A model generated the notes under the pieces. It saw only the letters and a list, made by a program, of their open reading frames with translations, had not been told where the DNA came from and ran no database searches. Shown here piece after piece: positions 1 through 9,311 of a stretch of DNA of 64,000 nt; position 1 is the stretch's first letter, and the number at the start of each line of letters is the position of its first letter. Origin of the DNA: Rikenellaceae bacterium (GTDB lineage: Bacteria > Bacteroidota > Bacteroidia > Bacteroidales > Rikenellaceae); NCBI GenBank assembly GCA_902363575.1, contig CABJAJ010000002.1, positions 1-64,000 on the forward strand, written 5' to 3'. A program made the position numbers and the translations under genes.

Positions 1-104
1 TATGTAGAAATAAAAGCATTGAGTTGCTTGAGCCGTATGAGGGGAAACTCTCACGTACGGTTCTTAGGGGGGAAAGGGGCAGTAATGTCCCTGACCTACC
101 CGAC
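1..104 (+). mobile_element. 3' end of a group II intron (domains V and VI) inserted in traG
   Basis: Positions 30-63 form a 34-nt domain V hairpin: GAGCCGUAUGAG pairs with CUCACGUACGGUUC, with the conserved AGC triad at 31-33. Positions 64-101 fold as a domain VI-like stem in which GGGGGG pairs with CCU-A-CCC, leaving A98 bulged as the likely branch point. If the intron ends in AC, as is common, the 3' splice site is after 104. That is 6 nt past the bulged A and falls exactly between two codons of the traG frame. The rest of the intron, including any reverse transcriptase, lies upstream of the window. An open frame can be drawn from a TTG at 24, but its first 27 codons are intron sequence. 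Confidence 0.88.
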
Positions 105-2396
105 TTCATCAAGGAACGCTACAAACCGGAGCTTCAGAAGGACGACATGAGCTTTTTAAGCCGCTCTTTCGAGCGTCACTTCAACGAGCGTCCGTACCTG
201 AAACACACCTGCTATCTCTACCTGACCAAGACGACAAAGGAGCGTAACCGGATGCAGAGCAACTTCAGCACGCTGTGCCGGGGACATATCATCCCGAAGG
301 AGCTGGACAAGGAAACCACGACCAAGTTCTTGGAAGCCTGCGAACAGTTCGAGCGCATCATGAACGACAGCGGGCTTGTCAGGCTGCGCCGCCTATCCAC
401 CGATGAGATTGTGGGTACTGAGGGAAAAACGGGATTGATTGAACGCTACTTCTCGCTCATGCCGGAGGGGAATACCACCTTACAAGATATTGAGCTTTCG
501 GCAAGGGAGATGCGCATCGGCGACAACCGACTGTGCCTGCACACCCTCTCCGACGCGGAAGACCTGCCGGGCAAGGTGGCAACCGACACCCGTTACGAGA
601 AGCTCTCCACCGACCGGAGCGACTGCCGCCTCTCCTTCGCCTCCCCCGTGGGGTTGCTGCTCTCCTGCAACCATATCTACAACCAGTATGTGCTGATAGA
701 CAACAGCGAGGAAGCCTTGCAGAAGTTCGAGAAATCCGCCCGCAACATGCAGTCGCTCTCACGGTATAGCCGGAGCAACAGTATCAACCGCGAGTGGATA
801 GACCAATACCTGAACGAAGCCCATTCCTACGGGCTGACCTCGGTACGGGCGCATTTCAACGTCATGGCGTGGAGCGACGACGCGGAGGAGCTGAAGCATA
901 TAAGGAACGATGTGGGCAGCCAGCTGGCAAGCATGGAGTGCGTGCCGCGCCACAACACCATCGACTGCCCGACGCTCTACTGGGCGGCGATACCCGGCAA
1001 CGCGGCGGACTTTCCGGCGGAAGAGAGTTTCCATACCTTCATCGAGCAGGCGGTGTGCCTGTTCACGGAGGAAACCAATTACCGCTCTTCGCTCTCGCCC
1101 TTCGGCATCAAGATGGTGGACAGGCTCACGGGAAAACCGCTGCACCTCGACATCAGCGACCTGCCCATGAAGCGGGGCATCACCACGAACCGCAACAAGT
1201 TCGTGCTGGGTCCTTCGGGCAGCGGCAAGTCGTTCTTCATGAACCACCTCGTGAGGCAATACTACGAACAAGGTACGCACGTCGTGCTGGTGGACACGGG
1301 AAACTCTTATCAGGGCTTGTGCGGCATGATCCGGCGCAAGACAGGCGGAGCGGACGGCGTGTACTTCACCTACACGGAGGAAAAGCCCATATCGTTCAAC
1401 CCGTTCTACACCGATGATTATGTCTTCGACGTGGAGAAGAAGGACAGCATCAAGACCCTGCTGCTGACGCTCTGGAAGTCGGAGGACGACAAGGTGACGA
1501 AGACGGAGAGCGGCGAACTGGGCAGTGCCGTGAGTGCCTACATCGAGCGCATCAAGGCAGACCGGAGCATCGTGCCGTCTTTCAACACCTTCTACGAGTA
1601 TATGCGCGACGACTACCGCAAGGAGCTGGCTGAACGTGACATCAAGGTGGAGAAGTCCGACTTCAACATCGACAACATGCTCACCACCATGCGGCAGTAT
1701 TACCGGGGCGGGCGTTACGACTTCCTGCTCAACTCCACGGAGAACATCGACCTGCTCAACAAGCGGTTCATTGTCTTCGAAATTGACAGCATAAAGGAAA
1801 ACCGCGAACTGTTCCCCGTCGTGACCATCATCATCATGGAAGCCTTCATCAACAAGATGCGGCGGCTGAAAGGCGTGCGGAAACAGCTTATCGTGGAAGA
1901 GGCTTGGAAGGCTCTTTCTTCGGCGAACATGGCTGAATACCTGCGCTATATGTACAAGACGGTCAGAAAATATTACGGCGAGGCAATCGTGGTAACGCAG
2001 GAGGTGGACGACATCATTTCCTCTCCCGTGGTCAAGGAGAGCATCATCAACAACTCCGACTGCAAGATACTTCTCGACCAGCGCAAGTATATGAACAAGT
2101 TTGACCAGATACAGGCGTTGCTCGGACTGACGGAAAAGGAGAAGGGGCAGATACTCTCCATCAACATGGCGAACAACCCTTCACGGCTCTACAAGGAGGT
2201 GTGGATAGGCTTGGGCGGCACGCAGTCGGCGGTCTATGCTACGGAGGTCAGTGCCGAAGAGTATCTGGCGTACACCACCGAGGAAACGGAGAAAGTGGAG
2301 GTTTACCGTCTGGCGGAGAAGCTGGGCGGCGACATCGAAGCCGCCATCCGGCAACTTGCCGAAAAGCGGAGAAACAAGGAAACAACCAACAATTAA
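105..2396 (+). CDS. traG: TraG-family conjugation ATPase (VirB4-like), 3' exon
   Basis: This is the cytoplasmic ATPase that powers the type IV secretion apparatus of Bacteroidales conjugative transposons; the name TraG here denotes a VirB4 homologue. The exon encodes about 763 residues of a protein usually near 830, so only the N-terminal ~70-100 residues are missing, on the far side of the intron. A Walker A motif, GPSGSGKS, lies near nucleotide 1210, and a Walker B-like LIVEEAWKAL near 1890. The C-terminus looks complete. The gene starts the visible operon, and the DUF3876 gene begins 28 nt after its stop. Function requires intron excision; without it no normal TraG start is joined to this frame. 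Confidence 0.93.
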   Translation, partial: FIKERYKPELQKDDMSFLSRSFERHFNERPYLKHTCYLYLTKTTKERNRMQSNFSTLCRGHIIPKELDKETTTKFLEACEQFERIMNDSGLVRLRRLSTDEIVGTEGKTGLIERYFSLMPEGNTTLQDIELSAREMRIGDNRLCLHTLSDAEDLPGKVATDTRYEKLSTDRSDCRLSFASPVGLLLSCNHIYNQYVLIDNSEEALQKFEKSARNMQSLSRYSRSNSINREWIDQYLNEAHSYGLTSVRAHFNVMAWSDDAEELKHIRNDVGSQLASMECVPRHNTIDCPTLYWAAIPGNAADFPAEESFHTFIEQAVCLFTEETNYRSSLSPFGIKMVDRLTGKPLHLDISDLPMKRGITTNRNKFVLGPSGSGKSFFMNHLVRQYYEQGTHVVLVDTGNSYQGLCGMIRRKTGGADGVYFTYTEEKPISFNPFYTDDYVFDVEKKDSIKTLLLTLWKSEDDKVTKTESGELGSAVSAYIERIKADRSIVPSFNTFYEYMRDDYRKELAERDIKVEKSDFNIDNMLTTMRQYYRGGRYDFLLNSTENIDLLNKRFIVFEIDSIKENRELFPVVTIIIMEAFINKMRRLKGVRKQLIVEEAWKALSSANMAEYLRYMYKTVRKYYGEAIVVTQEVDDIISSPVVKESIINNSDCKILLDQRKYMNKFDQIQALLGLTEKEKGQILSINMANNPSRLYKEVWIGLGGTQSAVYATEVSAEEYLAYTTEETEKVEVYRLAEKLGGDIEAAIRQLAEKRRNKETTNN

Positions 2397-2424
2397 AAAT
2401 GAATTTATCAACGAAAAAAGAAAA

Positions 2425-2811
2425 ATGCGTATGAATTTACCAAAAGTGAAAATGCTGCAAGTCAGCAAGTGCCTGATCGGATTGGCGGTCATGATGCTGC
2501 AATCCTGCGACGTGGCCGACAACCTCCGTGACATGCTGTGCGGGAACTGGGAGAGCGTGGAGGGGAAGCCCGACGTGCTTATCTACAAGGAGGGCGAAGC
2601 CTACAAGGTGACGGTGTTCCGCCGGAGCGGTCTGCGCCGCAAACTCAAGCCGGAAACCTATCTCTTGCAGGAGGAGAACGGCAACCTGTTCATGAACACC
2701 GGCTTCCGCATCGACGTGTCCTACAACGAGGCAACGGACGTGCTGACCTTCTCGCCAAACGGTGACTATGTGCGGGTGAAGCCGCAGCCGGAGAACCAGA
2801 CAGAAGAATAA
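2425..2811 (+). CDS. DUF3876-like conjugative element lipoprotein
   Basis: A 128-residue protein with a hydrophobic N-terminus ending in a lipobox-like LQSC, suggesting a lipidated, membrane-anchored protein. The remainder is a small soluble domain with the composition and operon position of DUF3876 proteins, which sit directly after traG in CTnDOT-type elements. The start is either ATG 2425 or ATG 2431 and cannot be separated by ribosome binding site, as is normal in Bacteroidetes. Its role in transfer is unknown. The next gene, traI, starts 24 nt downstream. Confidence 0.75.
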   Translation: MRMNLPKVKMLQVSKCLIGLAVMMLQSCDVADNLRDMLCGNWESVEGKPDVLIYKEGEAYKVTVFRRSGLRRKLKPETYLLQEENGNLFMNTGFRIDVSYNEATDVLTFSPNGDYVRVKPQPENQTEE

Positions 2812-2835
2812 CAACCGCTAAAATCCAAAGTAAAC

Positions 2836-3465
2836 ATGAGAACAAGAATAACAATGATTGTCTGCCTGTGCCTGCTTCTCGCGGGCCGGGCAAGCGCACA
2901 GTGGGCGGTGATAGACCCGTCCAACATCGCCCAGAGCATCGTGAACACCTCCAAGAACGTGGTGCATACCTCGACCACCGCCCAGAACATGGTGAAGAAT
3001 TTTCAGGAAACCGTGAAAATCTACGAGCAGGGAAAGAAGTATTACGACGCGCTGAAATCGGTGAACAATCTGGTCAAGGACGCCCGCAAGGTGCAGCAGA
3101 CCATCCTGATGGTGGGCGACATCACAGACATCTATGTGAACAGTTTCCAACGGATGCTCCGTGACGGGAATTTCAGACCCGAAGAGCTTTCCGCAATCGC
3201 TTTCGGCTACACGAAACTGCTGGAGGAAAGCAACGAAGTGTTGACGGAACTCAGGAACGTGGTGAACATCACCACGCTCTCCATGACCGACAAGGAGCGC
3301 ATGGACGTGGTGGAACGCTGCCACTCGAAGATGAAGCGTTACCGCAACCTCGTGAGCTACTACACGAACAAGAACATCTCCGTGAGTTACCTGCGTGCGA
3401 AAAAGAAGAACGACCTCGACCGCATCATGGGGCTGTACGGGAACATGAACGAAAGATACTGGTAA
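2836..3465 (+). CDS. traI: TraI-like DUF4141 transfer protein
   Basis: A 209-residue secreted protein. The first ~22 residues are a signal peptide with a hydrophobic VCLCLLLAG core and an ASA-Q cleavage-like site. The mature part is largely helical with periodic hydrophobic residues and resembles VirB5-like or periplasmic coiled proteins. Length, composition and position between the DUF3876 gene and traJ match TraI (DUF4141) of Bacteroidales conjugative transposons. It probably acts in the periplasm in pilus or channel assembly. traJ begins 4 nt after its stop, so the two are probably translationally coupled. Confidence 0.88.
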   Translation: MRTRITMIVCLCLLLAGRASAQWAVIDPSNIAQSIVNTSKNVVHTSTTAQNMVKNFQETVKIYEQGKKYYDALKSVNNLVKDARKVQQTILMVGDITDIYVNSFQRMLRDGNFRPEELSAIAFGYTKLLEESNEVLTELRNVVNITTLSMTDKERMDVVERCHSKMKRYRNLVSYYTNKNISVSYLRAKKKNDLDRIMGLYGNMNERYW

Positions 3466-3469
3466 GACT

Positions 3470-4474
3470 ATGGAGTTCGACAACCTTCACCAGATTCTGC
3501 GCTCGCTCTACGAGCAGATGATGCCGCTGTGCGAGGACATGGCGGGCGTGGCGAAAGGCATCGCCGGGCTGGGCGCGCTGTTCTACGTCGCCTACAGGGT
3601 ATGGCAGTCGCTGGCGAGAGCCGAACCGATAGACGTGTTCCCGATGCTCCGCCCCTTCGCCATCGGTCTTTGCATCATGTTCTTCCCCACGGTTGTGCTG
3701 GGTACGATAAACAGCATCCTTTCGCCCGTCGTGCAAGGCACGGCGAAGATGCTGGAGGCGGAAACGCTCGACATGAACACCTACCGCCAGCAGAAGGACA
3801 AGTTGGAATACGAGGCGATGATGCGCAACCCCGAAACCGCCTACCTCGTGTCCAACGAGGAGTTTGACAAACAGCTGGAGGAACTCGGCTGGTCGCCCTC
3901 CGACATGGTGACGATGGCGGGGATGTATATCGACCGGGGAATGTACAACATGAAAAAGAGCATCCGCGACTTCTTCCGCGAGATACTGGAACTGCTGTTC
4001 CAAGCCGCCGCCCTCGTGATAGACACCGTCCGCACCTTCTTCCTCGTGGTGCTGGCGATACTCGGTCCGATAGCCTTCGCCATATCGGTGTGGGACGGTT
4101 TCCAAAGCACGCTCACGCAGTGGATATGCCGCTACATACAGGTCTATCTGTGGCTGCCGGTGTCGGACATGTTCAGCACCATACTGGCTAAGATACAGGT
4201 GCTGATGCTGCAAAGCGACATCGAGCGGATGCAGGCAGACCCGAACTTCTCGCTGGATTCGAGCGACGGGGTGTACATCGTGTTCCTCTGCATCGGCATC
4301 ATCGGTTACTTCACCATCCCCACCGTGGCGGGCTGGATCATCCAAGCCGGGGGCATGGGCGGCTACAACCGTAACATGAACCAGATGGCTGGACGTGCCG
4401 GAGGCATGGCGGGCGGAGTTGCGGGAGCTACCGCAGGGAACGCCGTCGGACGCATCGGCAAGCTGCTGAAATAA
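3470..4474 (+). CDS. traJ: TraJ inner-membrane channel protein
   Basis: A 334-residue polytopic membrane protein, functionally comparable to VirB6. Hydrophobic segments are visible around residues 27-45, 62-85, 182-212 and 265-290. The C-terminus is a Gly/Ala-rich tail with GGMGGYN and repeated AGGMAGG-like motifs. Length and position match TraJ of CTnDOT-type elements. It is expected to form part of the inner-membrane translocation pore. It sits between traI and traK in an uninterrupted operon. Confidence 0.92.
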   Translation: MEFDNLHQILRSLYEQMMPLCEDMAGVAKGIAGLGALFYVAYRVWQSLARAEPIDVFPMLRPFAIGLCIMFFPTVVLGTINSILSPVVQGTAKMLEAETLDMNTYRQQKDKLEYEAMMRNPETAYLVSNEEFDKQLEELGWSPSDMVTMAGMYIDRGMYNMKKSIRDFFREILELLFQAAALVIDTVRTFFLVVLAILGPIAFAISVWDGFQSTLTQWICRYIQVYLWLPVSDMFSTILAKIQVLMLQSDIERMQADPNFSLDSSDGVYIVFLCIGIIGYFTIPTVAGWIIQAGGMGGYNRNMNQMAGRAGGMAGGVAGATAGNAVGRIGKLLK

Positions 4475-4506
4475 TCAATGTGCAATTATAAACGGAAAAA
4501 GTAAAA

Positions 4507-5130
4507 ATGGAATTCAAGTCACTCAGAAACATCGAATCGTCGTTCAGGCAGATACGCCTGTTCGGTATCGTCTTCCTCTCGCTGTGCGCCGTGGTGACGG
4601 TGTGGAGCGTGTGGAACTCCTACCGCTTCGCCGAGAAGCAACGGGAGAAGATCTATGTGCTGGACAACGGCAAGAGCCTGATGCTCGCCTTGTCACAGGA
4701 CCTGTCGCAGAACCGCCCGGCGGAGGCACGGGAGCATGTGCGCCGCTTCCACGAGCTGTTCTTCACGCTCTCACCTGAAAAAAGCGCGATTGAACACAAC
4801 GTGAAACGTGCCTTGCTGCTGGCGGACAAGAGCGTGTACCACTATTATTCGGACTTCGCCGAGAAGGGGTACTACAACCGCATCATCGCCGGGAACATCA
4901 ACCAAGTGCTGAAGGTGGACAGCGTGGTGTGCGACTTCAACGCCTATCCCTACCGCGCCGTGACCTACGCCACGCAGAAAATCATCCGGCAGAGCAACGT
5001 CACCGAGCGCAGCCTCGTGACCACCTGCCGCCTGCTGAACGCATCACGGTCGGACGATAACCCAAACGGTTTCACCATCGAGGGTTTCACCATCATCGAG
5101 AACAAGGATTTACAGACAATCAAACGGTAA
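4507..5130 (+). CDS. traK: TraK transfer protein (VirB8-like role)
   Basis: A 207-residue bitopic protein with one N-terminal membrane segment (about residues 17-37) and a periplasmic domain rich in Tyr and charged residues. The opening MEFKSLRNIESSFRQIR is the hallmark start of TraK proteins from Bacteroidales conjugative transposons. The single anchor and periplasmic domain correspond to VirB8 of other type IV systems. traL starts 6 nt downstream. Confidence 0.92.
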   Translation: MEFKSLRNIESSFRQIRLFGIVFLSLCAVVTVWSVWNSYRFAEKQREKIYVLDNGKSLMLALSQDLSQNRPAEAREHVRRFHELFFTLSPEKSAIEHNVKRALLLADKSVYHYYSDFAEKGYYNRIIAGNINQVLKVDSVVCDFNAYPYRAVTYATQKIIRQSNVTERSLVTTCRLLNASRSDDNPNGFTIEGFTIIENKDLQTIKR

Positions 5131-5136
5131 CGGATT

Positions 5137-5457
5137 ATGAAACGGAAAGTAAAAAGTATCAGAAAAACAATGTGGGGCGTGTACTGGAAGCTCCACGACA
5201 AACGGAAACGGCTGGTGGAAAGGCTCAAAGGGTATCTGGACGGCTTGCCGCCGGAAACATGCCGCCGCATCGTGCTGGGGATGCTCGCCGCCTTCGCGGT
5301 GCTTGCCCTATACACCTTCGGCAGAGCCGTCTATGACATCGGCAGGAATGATGGCTCACGCATGGAAACGGGACACGCCGGACGGGTGGAGCTGCCGACC
5401 CCGGCGGAAACAGACAATCACTTAACACCTTATTTATATGGAACAGAAGAAGAATGA
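5137..5457 (+). CDS. traL: TraL (DUF3989) transfer protein
   Basis: A 106-residue protein with a very basic N-terminus (KRKVKSIRKT) and one transmembrane helix around residues 48-68. Size, basic start and location between traK and traM identify TraL/DUF3989. The last 20 nt overlap the start of traM, so translation is probably coupled. Its biochemical role is not established. Confidence 0.88.
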   Translation: MKRKVKSIRKTMWGVYWKLHDKRKRLVERLKGYLDGLPPETCRRIVLGMLAAFAVLALYTFGRAVYDIGRNDGSRMETGHAGRVELPTPAETDNHLTPYLYGTEEE

Positions 5458-6796
5458 ACCAAAGAATGAACCGACGAAAGAGAACAAAGCCGCTCCCGAC
5501 ACGGGAAAGCCGAAGAAGGAGCGCGAACCGCTGACCGAGGCGCAGCGGCTGAAACGGCAGAAGATGATAGTCCTGCCCGCTATGGTGCTGGTGTTCATCG
5601 GGGCGATGTGGCTGATATTCGCCCCGTCCTCCGGCAAGGAGCAACAGCCGGGAACGGACGGCTACAACACCGAGATGCCCGACGCGGACAAGGCGAACCG
5701 GCAGATTATCGGCGACAAGCTGAAAGCCTACGAGCATGGGGAGATGGAGGAGCGTCAGGAGAGCCGCAACCGTGCCATCGGGCAGTTGGGCGACATGTTC
5801 GACCGAGAGATTGTGGGAACGGAGGACGGAACGGCCTTCGACCTCGCCAATCCGGGCGGCAAGGAGGAAAAGGCACAGCCCGCCACGCCGCAGACCATCC
5901 AATCCTCCGCTGCCGCCTACCGTGACCTGAACGCTACGCTCGGCAACTTCTACGAACAGCCGAAGAATGACAATGCCGAGATGGAGGAATTGTTGGAGCG
6001 CATCGCATCGCTGGAGTCGGAACTGGAAAGCGAGAAGGGCAAGGCTTCCGCCGTGGACGACCAAGTGGCTCTTATGGAGAAATCCTACGAGCTGGCGGCA
6101 AAGTACATGGGCGGTCAGAACGGTGGGAAGCCGGAACAGGCGGCAGAGCCTGCCACCGTGCAGAAAGGAAAGAAGAACACGGCGACACCCGTAAGGCAGG
6201 TGACCCGCCAAGTTGTTTCCTCGCTTGCACAGCCCATGAGCAACGCGGAGTTTGTCGCCACTTTCTCGCAGGAGCGCAACAGAAGTTTTAATACGGCTGT
6301 CGGCACGGCGGAGGTATCGGACAGGAACACCATACCGGCATGTGTGCATGGGGCGCAGAGCGTGACGGACGGGCAGACGGTAAGGCTGCGCCTGCTGGAG
6401 CCTATGGCGGTGGCAGGCAGGACAATACCCCGGGGTGCGGTGGTGGTCGGCACGGGCAAGATACAGGGTGAGCGGCTCGACATCGGGATCACCTCGCTGG
6501 AATACGACGGCACGATTATCCCCGTGGAACTTGCGGTCTATGACACGGACGGACAGTCCGGCATCTTCATCCCGAACTCGATGGAGATGAACGCCGTCAG
6601 GGAGGTCGCCGCCAACATGGGCGGCTCGTTGGGGAGCAGCATCAACATCTCCACCAATGCCGGGGCGCAGCTCGCCTCCGACTTGGGCAAGGGGCTGATA
6701 CAAGGCACGAGCCAGTACATCGCCAAGAAGATGCGCACCGTCAAGGTGCATCTGAAAGCCGGGTACAGGGTCATGCTTTACCAAGAAAAAGATTGA
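5438..6796 (+). CDS. traM: TraM transfer protein (VirB10-like)
   Basis: A 452-residue protein with a charged cytoplasmic N-terminus rich in Lys, Glu and Pro, one membrane helix near residues 47-66 (VLPAMVLVFIGAMWLIF), a long Glu/Gln-rich periplasmic region with coiled-coil character (about 180-215), and a conserved C-terminal domain. This architecture is that of VirB10-type proteins linking inner and outer membrane complexes. Start ATG 5438 lies inside the end of traL. traN follows 37 nt after the stop. Confidence 0.93.
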   Translation: MEQKKNEPKNEPTKENKAAPDTGKPKKEREPLTEAQRLKRQKMIVLPAMVLVFIGAMWLIFAPSSGKEQQPGTDGYNTEMPDADKANRQIIGDKLKAYEHGEMEERQESRNRAIGQLGDMFDREIVGTEDGTAFDLANPGGKEEKAQPATPQTIQSSAAAYRDLNATLGNFYEQPKNDNAEMEELLERIASLESELESEKGKASAVDDQVALMEKSYELAAKYMGGQNGGKPEQAAEPATVQKGKKNTATPVRQVTRQVVSSLAQPMSNAEFVATFSQERNRSFNTAVGTAEVSDRNTIPACVHGAQSVTDGQTVRLRLLEPMAVAGRTIPRGAVVVGTGKIQGERLDIGITSLEYDGTIIPVELAVYDTDGQSGIFIPNSMEMNAVREVAANMGGSLGSSINISTNAGAQLASDLGKGLIQGTSQYIAKKMRTVKVHLKAGYRVMLYQEKD

Positions 6797-6833
6797 GAAC
6801 AATAAAAAAATTACCACTAAAAATCCAAAAGTA

Positions 6834-7823
6834 ATGAGAAAAGTAATCATCATGTTTGCCCTCGCTATGGGCATCGCAACTGCCAACGCGCAGGAGAATG
6901 TAACCGTTGAAACGACCAACGGAAGTAATGAACAGCCGACCTTGACAAAGGAGGTCTATCCGCAGAAGGAGGCGGACGGTGACCTGTATCACGGGCTGTC
7001 GCGCAAGCTGACCTTCGACCGCATGATACCGCCGCACGGACTGGAAGTGACCTACGACAAGACCGTCCACGTCATCTTTCCGGCGGAGGTGCGCTACGTC
7101 GATTTAGGCTCGCCCGACCTGATTGCCGGGAAAGCAGACGGAGCGGAGAACGTCATCCGTGTGAAGGCTACCGTGAGGAATTTTTCCAACGAAACGAATA
7201 TGTCCGTCATCACGGAGGACGGCAGTTTCTACACCTTCAATGTGAAATACGCCGCCGAACCGCTGTTGCTCAACGTGGAGATGTGCGACTTCATCCATGA
7301 CGGCAGCACGGTGAACCGCCCGAACAATGCGCAGGAAATCTATCTGAAAGAGCTGGGCAGCGAAAGCCCGATGCTGGTGCGCCTTATCATGAAGTCCATC
7401 CACAAACAGAACAAACGGGAGGTGAAGCATATCGGCTGCAAACGTTTCGGCATCCAATATCTTCTGAAAGGCATCTACACGCACAACGGCTTGCTATACT
7501 TCCACACGGAGATAAAGAACCAGAGCAACGTGCCTTTCGATGTGGACTACATCACTTGGAAAATCGTGGACAAGAAGGTGGCAAAGCGTACCGCCGTGCA
7601 GGAGCAGATCATTCTGCCGCTCCGCGCGCAGAACTACGCCACCCTCGTGCCGGGCAGGAAGAGCGAGCGCACGGTCTTCACGATGGCGAAGTTCACCATC
7701 CCCGATGACAAGTGCCTTATTGTGGAACTTAACGAGAAGAACGGCGGCCGTCACCAATCCTTCGTGATTGAGAACGAGGATTTGGTACGCGCGGGTACCA
7801 TCAACGAACTTCAAGTGCGCTAA
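6834..7823 (+). CDS. traN: TraN transfer protein (VirB9-like)
   Basis: A 329-residue periplasmic or outer-membrane-associated protein. A clean signal peptide occupies residues 1-20 and ends in ANA-Q. The mature protein is beta-rich with no membrane helix. Position and length match TraN of Bacteroidales conjugative transposons, which takes the VirB9 place in the outer-membrane core complex. traO begins 2 nt after the stop. Confidence 0.92.
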   Translation: MRKVIIMFALAMGIATANAQENVTVETTNGSNEQPTLTKEVYPQKEADGDLYHGLSRKLTFDRMIPPHGLEVTYDKTVHVIFPAEVRYVDLGSPDLIAGKADGAENVIRVKATVRNFSNETNMSVITEDGSFYTFNVKYAAEPLLLNVEMCDFIHDGSTVNRPNNAQEIYLKELGSESPMLVRLIMKSIHKQNKREVKHIGCKRFGIQYLLKGIYTHNGLLYFHTEIKNQSNVPFDVDYITWKIVDKKVAKRTAVQEQIILPLRAQNYATLVPGRKSERTVFTMAKFTIPDDKCLIVELNEKNGGRHQSFVIENEDLVRAGTINELQVR

Positions 7824-7825
7824 CC

Positions 7826-8401
7826 ATGAGAAAGTACATCGCAATAATCATCGCGTCGCTTGCCCTTTTTACAGGGCAGGCGCACGCCCAGCGGTGTCTG
7901 CCGAAGATGCAGGGCATCGAGGTGAGGGCGGACATGGCGGACGGCTTCAATCTCGGCGGCAAGGACGGCGGGTACAGCTTCGGGGCGGCTCTCTCCACCT
8001 ACACGAAGAAGGGGAACAAGTGGGTGTTCGGTGGCGAATACCTGTTGAAGAACAATCCCTACAAGGACACCAAGATACCCGTGGCGCAGTTCACGGCGGA
8101 GGGCGGCTATTACTTCAAGATACTGTCGGACGCCCGAAAGATTGTTTTCGTCTATGCCGGGGCTTCGGCTCTCGCCGGATATGAGGCGGTAAATTGGGGG
8201 AAGAAGGTGCTGCATGACGGCTCCACGCTGCACGACCGGGACGCCTTCATCTACGGCGGTGCGCTGACGCTCGATGTGGAGTGTTACGTGGCAGACCGTA
8301 TCGCCCTGCTTGCCAACCTGCGGGAGCGTTGCCTTTGGGGTGGCGACACACGGAAGTTCCACACGCAGTTCGGGGTCGGTATCAAGTTCATCATCAACTG
8401 A
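7826..8401 (+). CDS. traO: TraO transfer protein
   Basis: A 191-residue secreted protein with a signal peptide (about residues 1-20, ending HAQ). The mature part alternates Gly and aromatic residues, as expected of a small outer-membrane beta-barrel. Its order between traN and traP and its length match TraO (conjugal transfer protein TraO) of CTnDOT-type elements. The stop is followed 7 nt later by the traP start. Confidence 0.9.
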   Translation: MRKYIAIIIASLALFTGQAHAQRCLPKMQGIEVRADMADGFNLGGKDGGYSFGAALSTYTKKGNKWVFGGEYLLKNNPYKDTKIPVAQFTAEGGYYFKILSDARKIVFVYAGASALAGYEAVNWGKKVLHDGSTLHDRDAFIYGGALTLDVECYVADRIALLANLRERCLWGGDTRKFHTQFGVGIKFIIN

Positions 8402-8408
8402 CACGGGC

Positions 8409-9311
8409 ATGGAAAGGACGGAAATAGATGCTGTCAGAAGGATGCCGCTTGCGGATTTTCTCGCACGGCTGGGGCATGAGCCTGTCAGAAGGAGCGGTAA
8501 CGAGCTGTGGTATCTTGCCCCGTACAGGGGCGAGCGCACATCCTCTTTCCGTGTGAACGTGGCGAAACAGCTCTGGTACGACTTCGGTTTGGGCAAGGGC
8601 GGCGACATCTTCACGCTTGCCGGGGAGTTTCTGCAAAGCGATGACTTCATGAAGCAAGCGAAGTTCATAGCGGAAGCCGCCAATATGACGGTTGCCGGAT
8701 GGGAAAAGCCCGTCTATCTCTCGAAGCCGACCGAATCCGTTTTTGAGGATGTGGAGGTCGCTCCGCTGCTCCGCTCACTGCTGACGGAGTATTTAGAGGA
8801 ACGGGGCATCCCTTACGCCATCGCATCCCGTCACTGCTGCCGCTTGAACTACGGTGTGCGTGGGAAACGGTATTTTGCCGTTGGCTTTCCGAACATGGCA
8901 GGTGGCTATGAAGTCAGAAGCCGATATTTCAAGGGTTGCATACCTCCGAAGTCTGTATCACTGGTAAAGGCGAATGACATCCCGGCTGACGAGTGCCTCG
9001 TGTTCGAGGGCTTCATGGACTTTCTCTCTGCCGTGACGCTTGGTGTAACCGGTAACGCTGACTGTCTTGTGCTGAACTCAGTCGCCAACGTGGAGAAGGC
9101 GGCGGGATTGCTGGACGGATACGGGCGCATCGGCTGCTTCCTCGACCGTGACGAAGCCGGACGGCGGACGCTTGCCGCACTTACCATGCGATACGGGGAA
9201 CGTGTCACCGACCGTTCCTCCCTCTATGACGGTTGCAAGGACTTGAACGAGTACCTGCAACTGACAACGAAAAAACAGAAAAACAACCATCTAAAAATCG
9301 AAGAACAATGA
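8409..9311 (+). CDS. traP: TraP DNA primase-like protein with toprim domain
   Basis: A 300-residue cytoplasmic protein. The N-terminal ~100 residues resemble the CHC2-primase zinc-binding region, including a WYLAPYRGERTSSFRV stretch and a DFGLGKGGD motif, but without the full set of zinc cysteines. A toprim domain follows, with the EGFMD acidic motif and a DRDEAG motif that would bind metal. Probably primes complementary-strand synthesis on transferred DNA. The start is taken as ATG 8409, 7 nt after traO; an upstream extension of the frame overlaps traO and is not expected to be used. The stop overlaps the traQ start (ATGA). Confidence 0.9.
   Translation: MERTEIDAVRRMPLADFLARLGHEPVRRSGNELWYLAPYRGERTSSFRVNVAKQLWYDFGLGKGGDIFTLAGEFLQSDDFMKQAKFIAEAANMTVAGWEKPVYLSKPTESVFEDVEVAPLLRSLLTEYLEERGIPYAIASRHCCRLNYGVRGKRYFAVGFPNMAGGYEVRSRYFKGCIPPKSVSLVKANDIPADECLVFEGFMDFLSAVTLGVTGNADCLVLNSVANVEKAAGLLDGYGRIGCFLDRDEAGRRTLAALTMRYGERVTDRSSLYDGCKDLNEYLQLTTKKQKNNHLKIEEQ

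Noticed and set aside
24..104. N-terminal 27 codons of a long traG frame starting with TTG
   Set aside because: They translate domain V and VI of the intron and have no TraG similarity.
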